The notes under the pieces: generated by a model
Seen by the model: the letters and a program-made list of their open reading frames with translations, nothing else
Told to the model about the DNA's origin: nothing
Database searches by the model: none
Made by a program: the position numbers and the translations under genes
Assembly (NCBI RefSeq): GCF_030056705.1
Contig: NZ_JASHIC010000016.1
Coordinates: 1 to 64,000 of the forward strand
Source: Flectobacillus longus
Lineage (GTDB): Bacteria; Bacteroidota; Bacteroidia; Cytophagales; Spirosomataceae
DNA length: 64,000 nucleotides
Direction: 5' to 3'
In this document: positions 44,181 through 54,900 of the stretch, one piece after another
Layout of the letters: every line of letters begins with the position of its first letter
Position numbering within the stretch: the stretch's first letter is position 1

Positions 44181-46508
44181 ATGATAAAACTCCAACCCGG
44201 TAAATACCAACGTACCATCCAAAGTCTCTGGAAGTGGTCTATTCGTGGTTTTATTGCACTTGTTTTATATGTTCTAGCTGTTAACTATAACTTCTTCTGG
44301 TTGTTTGGAGGAATGCCTAGTCTCCAAGAGCTTGAAAATCCTAAAAGCCAATTAGCCTCTGTTTTAATTTCGGAAGACGGTGTAGAACTAACCAAATATT
44401 TCAGAGAAAACCGTAGTCCAGTAGAATTCGAAGAACTTTCGCCCAATATTATCAATGCCTTGATGGCAACCGAAGATGCTCGTTTTGCCAAGCACTCAGG
44501 TATAGATTTACGCAGTACATTTCGTGTAGTGACTAGTTTTGGTACAGCAGGTGGTGGTAGTACTATTACCCAACAATTAGCCAAAAACCTATTCAACACT
44601 CGTCGTGCCGAATCTGCTGAAGACGGCATGGAATATAAAGGTCTGTTGATGCGTATTCCAAAAATTAGTACGATAATTGCCAAAACAAAGGAATGGATTT
44701 TGGCAATTCGCTTAGAAAGTAGATATACCAAACAAGAAATCATGAAAATGTACCTCAACGAGGTAGAGTTTGGAAATAATGCTTATGGAATCAGAGTAGC
44801 TTGTAAAACCTATTTCAGTAAAGAAGTGGGCAATGTGAGTGTCAATGAAGCTGCTACATTGGTTGGAATGCTACAAAACCCTAACCTTTACGACCCAAGA
44901 AGACGTCCAGAAAAATGTCTTATTCGTCGAAATACAGTTTTGGCACAAATGGTAAAGTATGGGTATCTTCCTGAATCAGAAGCTCAAGAACTACAAGATC
45001 AGGCTATACTTTTGAAATTCAAGGTTGAAAACCATAACACTGGTTTGGCACCCTACTTCAGAGAAGCTATTAAAAAACAGCTGATTGCTATTATTGAAGA
45101 CCTCAACCAAAGTAGAGGCGATGATGAGCAATTAAATCTTTATACCAGTGGCTTAAAAATTCATACAACACTCGACTCTCGTATGCAACAATACGCAGAG
45201 GAGTCGATGCGTGAGCACATGATGGCTCAACAAAAAAAGTTTTATGAACACTGGAAAGGACGTAATCCTTGGGTTGATGAGCACATGCGTGAAATCAAAG
45301 GCTTCTTGAAAGATGCTATGAAGCGTACTGACCGTTATCGTCAATTAATGGAAGAAATGGATGGAGACGAAGATAAAGTATGGGAAGTACTCAAGAAACC
45401 AGTACGTATGACGGTATTTTCGTGGCAAGGTGAAAAAGACACTACACTTTCTCCGTTAGATTCTTTGAATTATTACAAAAGAATTTTGAATGCTGGTTTT
45501 ATGGCTATGGATCCTAATAATGGGCATGTAAAAGCGTGGGTTGGAGGTATTAACTTCAAGTATTTCAAATATGACCACGTTCGTCAAAGTAAACGCCAGC
45601 CTGGTTCTACTTTCAAGCCTTTTGTATATGCTTCGGCTATCGAAAGCGACATAGTGACTCCATGTGATTATGTAGTTGATGAGCCAGTTACTTTCGGACA
45701 AGAAGATGGTATTATGAAATCATGGACGCCCCAAAACTCTGACGGAAAATACTCTTATCAAAGTATGTCTTTGCGTAGAGCAATGGCTCGTTCTATCAAT
45801 ACAGTTTCGGCAAAATTGATGAAACAGCTAGGACCTCAAAAGGTAGCAGAATTTGCTCATCGTGTTGGTATCACAAGTCCTTTGAACGAAACGCCAGCTC
45901 TATGTTTAGGGGCGAGTGAAGTATCTATATTTGAGCAAGTAGATGCTTACTGTTCTTTTGTAAATGAAGGCTATCGTATTGAGCCACTTTTGATTGTAAG
46001 TATTGAAGATAAAAATGGGAACGAGCTTCGCCGTTTTGAAACTACTACTAAGCAAGTAATGAATAAAGAAACAGCCTATAAAATGGTACACATGCTTCAA
46101 GGTGCTGTGCAAGAACCAGGAGGTACTGCTGAGGGTTTGCGTCGCTATAGTTGCGCACAAGGTAACGAAATAGGTGCTAAAACAGGTACTACATCCAACT
46201 ACTCAGATGGTTGGTTTATGGGCATAACACAAAGTTTAGTCGGTGGTGTTTGGGTTGGTGGCGATGACCGTAGTATTCACTTCCGTAGTATTAGTTTGGG
46301 GCAAGGTGCCAAAATGGCCATGCCCGCCTATGCGATGTTTATGGATAAGGTATATGCTGACCCTTCACTCAGGATTGCAGGATACAAGAAGGAACCTTTC
46401 AATAAACCAGATGGCGTAGATATTAACTGTTATGCTGCTCCAAGCGATTCGACACAAGTTCAATCGCCAACGGTAAAACCTAAAGATGAAGATGGATTTT
46501 TGAATTAA
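44181..46508 (+). CDS. Penicillin-binding protein 1A
   Basis: 775 residues, class A PBP. Membrane anchor (about 22-42), GT51 glycosyltransferase with Glu98 (ATEDARF) and GGSTITQQLAKNLF, then the transpeptidase with Ser476-x-x-Lys479 (GSTFK), SIN in RSINTVSAK, and Lys667-Thr-Gly669. It polymerises and cross-links peptidoglycan. The transpeptidase region is preceded by an insert (about 320-440, charged helical), and the C-terminus has a short disordered tail. Ends at a bidirectional terminator. Confidence 0.95.
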   Translation: MIKLQPGKYQRTIQSLWKWSIRGFIALVLYVLAVNYNFFWLFGGMPSLQELENPKSQLASVLISEDGVELTKYFRENRSPVEFEELSPNIINALMATEDARFAKHSGIDLRSTFRVVTSFGTAGGGSTITQQLAKNLFNTRRAESAEDGMEYKGLLMRIPKISTIIAKTKEWILAIRLESRYTKQEIMKMYLNEVEFGNNAYGIRVACKTYFSKEVGNVSVNEAATLVGMLQNPNLYDPRRRPEKCLIRRNTVLAQMVKYGYLPESEAQELQDQAILLKFKVENHNTGLAPYFREAIKKQLIAIIEDLNQSRGDDEQLNLYTSGLKIHTTLDSRMQQYAEESMREHMMAQQKKFYEHWKGRNPWVDEHMREIKGFLKDAMKRTDRYRQLMEEMDGDEDKVWEVLKKPVRMTVFSWQGEKDTTLSPLDSLNYYKRILNAGFMAMDPNNGHVKAWVGGINFKYFKYDHVRQSKRQPGSTFKPFVYASAIESDIVTPCDYVVDEPVTFGQEDGIMKSWTPQNSDGKYSYQSMSLRRAMARSINTVSAKLMKQLGPQKVAEFAHRVGITSPLNETPALCLGASEVSIFEQVDAYCSFVNEGYRIEPLLIVSIEDKNGNELRRFETTTKQVMNKETAYKMVHMLQGAVQEPGGTAEGLRRYSCAQGNEIGAKTGTTSNYSDGWFMGITQSLVGGVWVGGDDRSIHFRSISLGQGAKMAMPAYAMFMDKVYADPSLRIAGYKKEPFNKPDGVDINCYAAPSDSTQVQSPTVKPKDEDGFLN

Positions 46509-46542
46509 AATAGAAAAGGGGCTTACGCCCCTTTTCTATTTT
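46507..46542. terminator. Bidirectional terminator
   Basis: A perfect 16-bp stem, AAAATAGAAAAGGGGC (46507-46522) with 46527-46542, TTAC loop. Between PBP1A and the convergent CRTAC1-type gene. Confidence 0.95.
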
Positions 46543-46545
46543 AAT

Positions 46546-49500
46546 TTAGTTTAACATTCTCTTCTGACCTTTTTCATTCATTGCTTGAGCTTTTATGACA
46601 TCACTTCCTACTATGAGTTTGTGAGCTGATTGTGACAAAAACGATGAACCATAAGGAATTTCTACTTTCCGAGTTTTACCATTTTTAAGTGTCAACAATG
46701 CACTACTTTCGTTTGGTGCGAGCTTGAGCACTTTATAAGGTTTGGAACTTTCGAAAAACTTCAATTTATCTCTATTTTGAGAAGTAACAGTCAATAAACT
46801 ACCTTTTGCAGACTGAAGCTCTACTAATGCTTTGGCATCTCCAGTTACACGATAACCACTTTGGTCAATTGGTAGTACTGTAAAACCTCCTTTTCCATCA
46901 CCTTTCAGAAGATTTCCCTGTGACCCGTCCATACGTCCAACAGTTAACTCCGTTGAATAGTCATTCCCCGTTATGAGTATATCCAAGTTACCATCTTGAT
47001 CGAAGTCTTGTACCACCATACCAAATACAGGAGCAAATTGCGTTTGGATAGGCAACTCTTTTATCTTAAACTTACCATTTCCTTGGTTTTCAAGATAGCT
47101 TGTTTTCATCCAATTTGCTTTTAAGATAATAGCATCCTTCAATTCTTCAGGTTTTAAGACTTCATTGATAGTAGCTTTGGCATATTTTGCATACGAATCA
47201 AAACGTTGACGAGTTTGGATAAACTGCTTTGCTAAATCATCACGAGTATTGAATGGAAACTCTTTGCGAACACCATCCAAGTCTTTGTAAAATACCGTAG
47301 GAATAGCGTCATAATGTCCATCGTTATTAAAATCTTTTGCGTAAACAGTAATAGGATTCGAGTCTGAAGCACGATTCAAAGAGTTTAGTCCCAAGTTACC
47401 TGCCACATAATCCATATCACCATCATTGTCAAAATCACCTGCACTAAGACTATTCCACCAACCTTTATAGGATTCAATACCTGTTTCTTTTGATGAAACT
47501 AACTTACCATTTTGGTTTTTCAAGAAAGTAATTGGCATAAACTCACCAGCCAATGCTAAATCCATCCAACCATCATTGTCATAATCTGTCCATAAAGCAT
47601 CACAAATCAAACCAATTTGATTCAATTGCGGTGCTACCTGAGCAGTAACATCTGTAAACTTCAATTGTGGAGCCTCATTACGAAGAATATAACTATTCAC
47701 TGGCTTAGGATATGCTCCTGGCTCTACTCTACCCCCAATAAACAAATCCAAATCGCCATCTCGGTCATAATCCACAGCTTTGATACAAGAGCCACTCTTT
47801 AGTAAAGCAGGAATAGCTTGATCAGCAGACTGAAAGTGTCCTTTTCCGTCATTGATAAACAAATGGTCTTTGTAGTTTTGGTCTCCCGCAGGGAATTCAT
47901 AACTTCCACTTACTACGTACAAATCTAAATCTCCATCTTTTTCAGCATCAAAAAGCAATACTCCCATATCTTCAGAGAGCTTTTCTTTTCCTTCAAGCCC
48001 CGGCAAAAAGTCTTTTACCTCAAATTTACCTGTGGCATTTTGTAACAAGAAACGTCCTTTATATTGACTTGCACCACCTACAAAAATATCATCCAATCCG
48101 TCGCCATTGACATCTCCTACTGCCAGTGCTGGCCCAAACTGTGAGAATTTATGAGGCAGTAACTTTTGGACGTTAAAATCAATAATATCTTGTTCTTGAT
48201 GAATATATCCTGTATTGATTACATCAGTAATATCTACTAATAAAGGGCTTACAGCATTTTCTTTATCATCGGGCAATACCTGAGCTTGAGCTTCGTCGAC
48301 ATACAAGGTTGTATTAGTTTTGACATTTTTAAAAATTTGTCCTTTACCGCTTTGCCATGTTACTTTTACCTCTGTCACAGTTTGTGTTTTACCCAAACCA
48401 AAATGTGCAGTTGGGTCTACGCTCGACAGATATCCACGATATGGCGTATATTCATACACTTGTTTTTGACCATTTGCATACGCAATTTCAACCCATGCGC
48501 CATATCCTTGAACATTGTCTTTGCTACCTTTAAGCTGAACTTTGAGGTAATTGCTTTCACTTGGTTTCTGTTGAATCACATTATTTCTAAAAACAGATGC
48601 CGAATCATTGATATTATTAACGATGTAATCCAAATCGCCATCATTATCTAAATCAGCATAGGCTGCTCCATTTGAAAAACTAGGTTGTGTAATACCCCAA
48701 GCTTCTGTTACATCATCAAATTTCAAATCTCCTTTATTTTTGTAAGCAAAGTTTTTGATTTTGACAGAAGGAATCGAATCCAACAACATCATACGAGTCA
48801 TGATACTCGACATAGACGCACGATAGGCAATAAAGTCCTGGTCAGTAATATCACGAGGAAAGCCATTGGTGATAATTATGTCACGAAGACCATCATTGTC
48901 AAAATCTGTTACCATAGGAGTCCAGCTCCAATCTGTTTCTGCTACACCAGCCAACAAGCCTACTTCACTAAATAACGGACGATGCGAGTAAGGGTCTTTT
49001 CCTAAATTAACCTGAAGGGTATTTCGTGGATATTGATAGCCATAACCATATTGCTCATTATTTTGATAGGTTACATAGTTATTGGCGGGAGTCATCATTT
49101 TTTTACGATAGTTCGACTCTGGCATCATATCTAATGCAATAATGTCAACCAATCCATCATTGTTAATATCACTTACATCATTTCCCATTGCAGAGTAAGA
49201 AGTATGTTTAAAGTACAAACTTGCTTGGTCGGTAAATGTGCCATCATGGTTATTGATATAAAGCAAATCATTGGTTAAATAGTCATTGGTCACATAAATA
49301 TCTTTCCAGCCATCACGATTGATATCTGTGATATTGAGTCCCAAGCCATATCCCTCAATCTGAATTCCTGCCTGTTTAGACACATCAGTATAAACTGGAT
49401 GTTTTTTGACAGGATCCCAATCATTTCTATAAAGTCTATCAGTTCTTTTTGAAGAACCATCTACAATTTTTTCGTGGTACTTGTTCGGAAAACGGGTATC

Positions 49501-50094
49501 ATCCATTTCGTTGACAAGTACATAAAGGTCGAGGTCACCATCATTATCATAGTCAAAGAAAGCAGCATTGGTGGTATGAGTTGTGTCAGCAATACCATAC
49601 TCTTGTGCCATTTCTTTAAAAATAGGTACATTATTTTTATCTACACCTTGGTTAACATACAACAAATTAGCACGTTCAGAAGCCACTTTTTTAGCTGTAG
49701 CACATACATAAATATCTAATTTGTTATCATTATTAATATCTACAATAGCCACCCCAGAACACCATTTTTTAGCCCCATCCACGCCTGCTTTTGCAGTAAC
49801 ATCGTCAAACTTAAAATCACCTTTATTCAAGTATAATTTATTGCTAACCATATTTCCTGTAAAATAGACATCAGGCAAGCTATCGTTATTAAAATCGCCC
49901 ACGGCAACGCCCCCACCATTATTGATATATTCAAAAGTAAGAACATTCATCGTATCACTCTCTGTAATTCTATTTGAGAACGTAATACCTGTGTCTTCTG
50001 CATTGAGTTGAGTAAACAATGCTGTATCATTAGTACACGAAACTTGCCAAACAACAGGGAGTAAACAGATACAAAGTCGTAATAGTTTTTTCAT
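46546..50094 (-). CDS. CRTAC1-type VCBS/FG-GAP repeat lipoprotein with ASPIC/UnbV domain
   Basis: 1182 residues from the ATG at 50094, which gives a lipoprotein signal with Cys20 (WQVSC); an upstream frame adds 16 residues. It contains many calcium-binding DxDxDG-type repeats (DFNNDSLPDVYF, DYDNDGDLDLYV, DINRDGWKDIYV and others), forming an integrin-like beta-propeller in two blocks. Between them (about 535-620) is an ASPIC/UnbV region (GYGAWVEIAY, AHFGLGKT, VKVTWQSGK). Bacteroidota often carry these next to SusC/SusD pairs. Surface lipoprotein, probably sugar- or protein-binding. It lies 84 bp after susD, behind a terminator. Confidence 0.9.
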   Translation of the reverse strand: MKKLLRLCICLLPVVWQVSCTNDTALFTQLNAEDTGITFSNRITESDTMNVLTFEYINNGGGVAVGDFNNDSLPDVYFTGNMVSNKLYLNKGDFKFDDVTAKAGVDGAKKWCSGVAIVDINNDNKLDIYVCATAKKVASERANLLYVNQGVDKNNVPIFKEMAQEYGIADTTHTTNAAFFDYDNDGDLDLYVLVNEMDDTRFPNKYHEKIVDGSSKRTDRLYRNDWDPVKKHPVYTDVSKQAGIQIEGYGLGLNITDINRDGWKDIYVTNDYLTNDLLYINNHDGTFTDQASLYFKHTSYSAMGNDVSDINNDGLVDIIALDMMPESNYRKKMMTPANNYVTYQNNEQYGYGYQYPRNTLQVNLGKDPYSHRPLFSEVGLLAGVAETDWSWTPMVTDFDNDGLRDIIITNGFPRDITDQDFIAYRASMSSIMTRMMLLDSIPSVKIKNFAYKNKGDLKFDDVTEAWGITQPSFSNGAAYADLDNDGDLDYIVNNINDSASVFRNNVIQQKPSESNYLKVQLKGSKDNVQGYGAWVEIAYANGQKQVYEYTPYRGYLSSVDPTAHFGLGKTQTVTEVKVTWQSGKGQIFKNVKTNTTLYVDEAQAQVLPDDKENAVSPLLVDITDVINTGYIHQEQDIIDFNVQKLLPHKFSQFGPALAVGDVNGDGLDDIFVGGASQYKGRFLLQNATGKFEVKDFLPGLEGKEKLSEDMGVLLFDAEKDGDLDLYVVSGSYEFPAGDQNYKDHLFINDGKGHFQSADQAIPALLKSGSCIKAVDYDRDGDLDLFIGGRVEPGAYPKPVNSYILRNEAPQLKFTDVTAQVAPQLNQIGLICDALWTDYDNDGWMDLALAGEFMPITFLKNQNGKLVSSKETGIESYKGWWNSLSAGDFDNDGDMDYVAGNLGLNSLNRASDSNPITVYAKDFNNDGHYDAIPTVFYKDLDGVRKEFPFNTRDDLAKQFIQTRQRFDSYAKYAKATINEVLKPEELKDAIILKANWMKTSYLENQGNGKFKIKELPIQTQFAPVFGMVVQDFDQDGNLDILITGNDYSTELTVGRMDGSQGNLLKGDGKGGFTVLPIDQSGYRVTGDAKALVELQSAKGSLLTVTSQNRDKLKFFESSKPYKVLKLAPNESSALLTLKNGKTRKVEIPYGSSFLSQSAHKLIVGSDVIKAQAMNEKGQKRMLN

Positions 50095-50118
50095 GATATT
50101 AGAGTTAAATCTTATAAA

Positions 50119-50149
50119 AAAAGAGATGGCAATATATACCATCTCTTTT
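50119..50149 (-). terminator. Terminator between susD and the CRTAC1-type gene
   Basis: An 11-bp perfect stem (50119-50129 with 50139-50149) followed by seven Ts on the minus strand. It lies 29 bases past the susD stop and 25 bases before the next start, so partial read-through would set a lower level for the CRTAC1-type gene. Confidence 0.85.
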
Positions 50150-50178
50150 GTATTAAAGCAATTTACAATTGGTTAAAA

Positions 50179-51921
50179 TTAATAACCAGGGTTTTGCTTC
50201 AAGATATCTTTACCTTGAATATCAATTTGAGTTTGAGGAATTGGTAAGTACTCGTTTTTGTTTGCTGTAAATTTAGCACTACCCAAAGCTGTAATCAATT
50301 TAGCTCCTTCATAACTCAAGTAAGCGTTAATTGTTGATTCAGCAATACCCCAACGAACTAAGTCGAAGAAACGGTGGCCTTCACCAGATAATTCAAGTTT
50401 ACGCTCAAAACGAACTGCAGTACGCGCAACAGCCTTATCAGTCCAAGCCGCAGTGTAAGTACCAATTACGTATTTAGCAGCAGGAGCACCATTTTTAGTT
50501 ACCCAGCTAGCTGGATTAGCCGCTCTAGCACGAACTAAATTCACGTAATTACGAGCTGTTTCTAAGCTACCAACTTCAATTTCGCATTCAGCAGCCATCA
50601 ACAATACATCTGCAAAACGAATAAGAGGCTTGTTCATTGCAGCATATCCACGAGTCCAAGAGCTACCGTCTGTTAAAGTTCCTTCTTGAGACTTGTAATA
50701 AATATATTTCTTCGGTGAGTATGGACCTGCATAAGATTGGTCACGAATCCAGTCAAATCCCGGGTGGTCTTGCCAATCTAAATAAGGAATACCACGACGA
50801 CCTACTGAGTGGTCCAAACGAGGGTCAAGGTTACCAGCATCAGGAGTAAATGCAGCTGATGACTGAATACCAAAATCCGTTTTCAAAGCGTTTGCAGCAC
50901 TGTTATATGAACCATCTAATAATGGTAAGCCGTTAGCATCTGTACGGAAAGAGTTTGCCAACTCGAAACTTGGTTGGAAGAAACCACAACAGTTACCAGG
51001 ACCACTAGAACCAGTGTTATATGGGTAGTTCAAATCATCATCAGAGTTAGCATTGTTCACGCTACCTGTATTTGCAGCCGATTGAATAGCAAAAACTGAT
51101 TCTTCGTTATTATCGTTTTCTGCATTAAAGATTTGAGCATACTTAGTAACCAAGCCATACTTTTTACCATTAGCAGTTTTACCATTTGCAATCACTTGGT
51201 CAAACATTGCTTTAGCTTCAGTATATTTCTTTTGAAACAAATAAGCTTTACCTAAATAAGCAGCAGCAGCCCATTTGTTAGCTCTACCAGCAGCAGCCTG
51301 AGTTTCAGGAAGGTTATCCATTGCATACTTCAAATCTGCCTCAATCTTAGGCCAAACATCTGTAGCATTTGTAACTTTTTCAATACCTGTACCATAATCC
51401 ATTGTTTCATCAATATATGGAACGTTGTTGTACAGTTTTTTCAATTCAAAATAATAGTGCCCTCTCAAGAAACGAGCCTCACCTGAAATACGTTTCTTAT
51501 CGTCAGCAGTCACGTCTGAGCCAGCTTTTGCAAGCGATGCTAAAGTTGTGTTACAACGCTGAATACCTTCGTACTTCACTCTCCAAGTATCGTTAATTTC
51601 AGTATTTGTTGGAGGAGTTTCAAATCTCTGAATTGGGTTGATAGCAGTATAGTCACCTGAGTTTGTGCCTTTATTAGCTTCACCTCCTAAAATACTACCA
51701 AATACCCAGTTTGCACTACTTGCTAAACGGACACCTCTACCGTTCAACATACTATAAGCTCCAATCAATGAGCCTTCAATACCTGCTTTTGATGTTAACT
51801 GAGCATTTGCTAACTGGCCAGTTGGAGGTACCTCCAAGAAACTATCCTTACAGGCTGTTACCAATATCGTTGATAAAAATACTGACGATATTAAAACTTT
51901 ACTATTTATATATTTTCTCAT
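50179..51921 (-). CDS. RagB/SusD family nutrient-binding lipoprotein
   Basis: 580 residues from the ATG at 51921. Lipoprotein signal with Cys24 (LVTAC), the N-terminal SusD-like domain (LANAQLTSKAGIEGSLIGAYS), TPR-type helices and the C-terminal RagB/SusD domain (KPLIRFADVLLMAAECEIE, RFERKLELSGEGHRFFDLVRWG). It forms the lid of the SusC transporter on the cell surface and captures glycan or peptide ligands. susC is immediately upstream (60-bp gap). The ligand is not apparent. Confidence 0.96.
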   Translation of the reverse strand: MRKYINSKVLISSVFLSTILVTACKDSFLEVPPTGQLANAQLTSKAGIEGSLIGAYSMLNGRGVRLASSANWVFGSILGGEANKGTNSGDYTAINPIQRFETPPTNTEINDTWRVKYEGIQRCNTTLASLAKAGSDVTADDKKRISGEARFLRGHYYFELKKLYNNVPYIDETMDYGTGIEKVTNATDVWPKIEADLKYAMDNLPETQAAAGRANKWAAAAYLGKAYLFQKKYTEAKAMFDQVIANGKTANGKKYGLVTKYAQIFNAENDNNEESVFAIQSAANTGSVNNANSDDDLNYPYNTGSSGPGNCCGFFQPSFELANSFRTDANGLPLLDGSYNSAANALKTDFGIQSSAAFTPDAGNLDPRLDHSVGRRGIPYLDWQDHPGFDWIRDQSYAGPYSPKKYIYYKSQEGTLTDGSSWTRGYAAMNKPLIRFADVLLMAAECEIEVGSLETARNYVNLVRARAANPASWVTKNGAPAAKYVIGTYTAAWTDKAVARTAVRFERKLELSGEGHRFFDLVRWGIAESTINAYLSYEGAKLITALGSAKFTANKNEYLPIPQTQIDIQGKDILKQNPGY

Positions 51922-51981
51922 TATCAATCCTGTTTTAATTGGTTGTATAATTTCTTTTTTGATAATCAGTACTTTTAAGTA

Positions 51982-54900
51982 CTAGAAGCTTAAGCTAAGA
52001 GCCAAGTTGTAACTTCTAGTGATAGGTACGTTACCAATGTCAATACCAAAGTTTGTATCCGCTGCACCACCTACACTTGGGTCTAAGCCTTTGTAGCTTG
52101 TAATTGTGAAGATATTGCTGGCAGAAGCACTAACTCTAGCACTCTTCAAACCAATTTTTGTCAATACATTCTTAGGAATTGTATAGCCTAAAGACATATT
52201 CTGCATTCTTAAATAATTTCCATTCTCTACATAGAATGAGTTAAACTCTCCATTTGTACTAAATCCAGATTCACCTTCAAAAATTGGCTGATCTGTATTT
52301 GTATTAGTTGGCGTCCAAGAGTTTTTAACACGAGCACTAACAGCAGCACCAGTAAATGAAGGGTAGAAATCTGTATACCATTTACTTACGTTAGCGATTT
52401 TATTGCCTAAAGACACTGCCATGAATGTTGAGAAGTCAAATGCCTTGTAAGTCAATCTAATTGTCATACCACCAGTAAATACTGGAACAGGACTACCTAA
52501 GTACGTTCTGTCATTTGCATCAATGATACCATCTCCATTCACATCAGCATAACGGAAACGACCTAAGCCAGCTCCTGTTTGTTTTGGTGCAGATGCTACC
52601 TCTGAAGTAGAGTTAAACAAACCAATTACTTTGTAGCCATAGAATGCTGACATTGGATAATTTAACTGATTTTGAACAGGAGTTAGTCCACGATAAGTAG
52701 TTCCTGGCAAATACGTAATATTCGGAGCAAATGAAGTGATTTTGTTATCCAAGAATGAACCCGTAGCTGTTACTTCGTAGTTCAAATCCTTAATAATATT
52801 ACCACGGTTAATAATCTGGATATCAATACCTTTGTTGCTTAGTGTACCTACGTTTACAGCTGGAGCTGCAGCATAGTTACCCAATACACCTGGAAGTGGC
52901 ACATTAAACAAGGCATCAGTAGTCTCTCTGTTCCACAAATCAACTGCTAAATCCCATTTACCTCTGAACAATGAACTTTCAAAACCAATGTTTGTAGTTG
53001 TGTTTGTTTCCCATTTAGCATTTGGGTTACCAATACGGCTTCTATAGAAACCAGAAACTGCCGATGTATTTGAACCGTTGATATCATAATAAGAGTTACC
53101 TACGTTTGCAGCGTAAAGACTGTATTGGTTATTTGGATCTACAGAGTTTGAATTACCCATTTGTCCCCAACCACCTTTGATTTTCAAATCGCTAATCCAA
53201 GGAAGATCTCTCATGAAGTCTTCTTTTGATACACGCCAAGCTCCTGAGAACGCAGGGAATACACCATAACGGTTATTGATACCAAAACGAGAAGAACCAT
53301 CACGTCTTACAACTCCAGACACATAATATTTGTCACTCAAGTTATAGTCCAACTGACCAAACACAGAAGCAAACGTAATACCTGGGTTAATATAACTATT
53401 CACAACTTTACCAGTTGAAGAAACTGTTGTCATTGTGATATAATTGATATCTGTCGAGAATGGATTAATACCAGATGCTGACATACCTCTACCTGAACCA
53501 GTATTCAATGCTTCATAACCAACTAAAGCTTTGATTTTGTGATCGCCAATTTGCTTTTGGTAGTTAATTGTATTTGTGAAAGTCCAGCTAAATTGATAAC
53601 CTGATGACTCATTATAACCAAAGCTTGCGTTGTTTTCAGAGTTTTCGTATTGCAAACGTGAATAAGCATACTGATAGGCATTAGAATATTGTCCACCAAT
53701 ACTAGAACGTAATACTAAGTTTGTAATTGGCTCATATTCTAAGTAGATATTACCAAAGCCATTTGCTGTATAACTTCTATCATTTTTAGAACCATCACGA
53801 GAAGCAACTGGGTTTCTTGGGTTGTTAAATCCTTTTGCTGCAGTACCTGCATATCCACCAAACTCATCATAAATAGGAATAATTGGAGACATACGGAACG
53901 CAGATAAGATATCACCTTCACCCGCTACTGTTGACAAACCACTGTTGGTAGGGTTCAATAAGTCATTACCATCTTGTGCTAGTACAGACTTATAAGTAAA
54001 TTGTAAGTTTTCTCCGATACGAACCTTTTTGCTTAAGTCAAACTCAGAGTTTGCTCTAAAAGTATATCTTGAAAATTTATTGTAAATCAAAATACCAGCT
54101 TGTTCTTGTGCTGATAAACCGAAATAATATCTTCCATTTTCTGTTCCTCCAGAGAAGCCCAAATTATGTCTCGAAATAGGAGCCATTCTTGTAATAGCAC
54201 CATACCAGTCTGTCCCAGCTTTATTTGCTTTAACGACTTGGTAAATTGCTCCTGCAGTCGGATCAATATTGTATTTTAATTTTTCAGAAGCCAAATCAAC
54301 AGAACCTATTACTCCCGAACGACCACCTACATTCAGGTAATCAGGAAGTACAGCTGACGTTCCTGTACCATATTGTGGATGACTATATGCTGGAGTTGTA
54401 CCATTTGCAGTTGCAGTGTTACGAATTGCGTTCCAAGTCCAATCTGCTTGTTCTTGTGGATTCAACATTGCTTGACCTTTTCCTGGGTCAGTTACGCCAT
54501 ATAAGCCATCATAAGTTACTTCAAGGCTTCTTGCTCTTTTAGTACCTTTCTTTGTAGTATATACGATTACACCATTTGCTGCTCTTGCTCCATAGATAGA
54601 AGCTGCAGCTGCATCCTTAAGGATTGAAGTACTCTCGATGTCACCAGGAGCTAAGAAGTCTGTAGACTGTACAGGAACTCCATCAACAACATACAATGGG
54701 TTGTTATTACTGAATGAGCCAAAGCCGTGGATACGTACTAAGCTAGCTGCACCAGGCTGACCACTTGAAATTACCGTAACCCCAGAAGCTCTACCTTGTA
54801 ATTGTTGTTCAACGTTTCCAGAAGGTACCATTACCAAGTCTTTAGACTTAATCGTCGCAACCGAACCTGTACTTTCTTTCTTTGAACTACTTGAGTAACC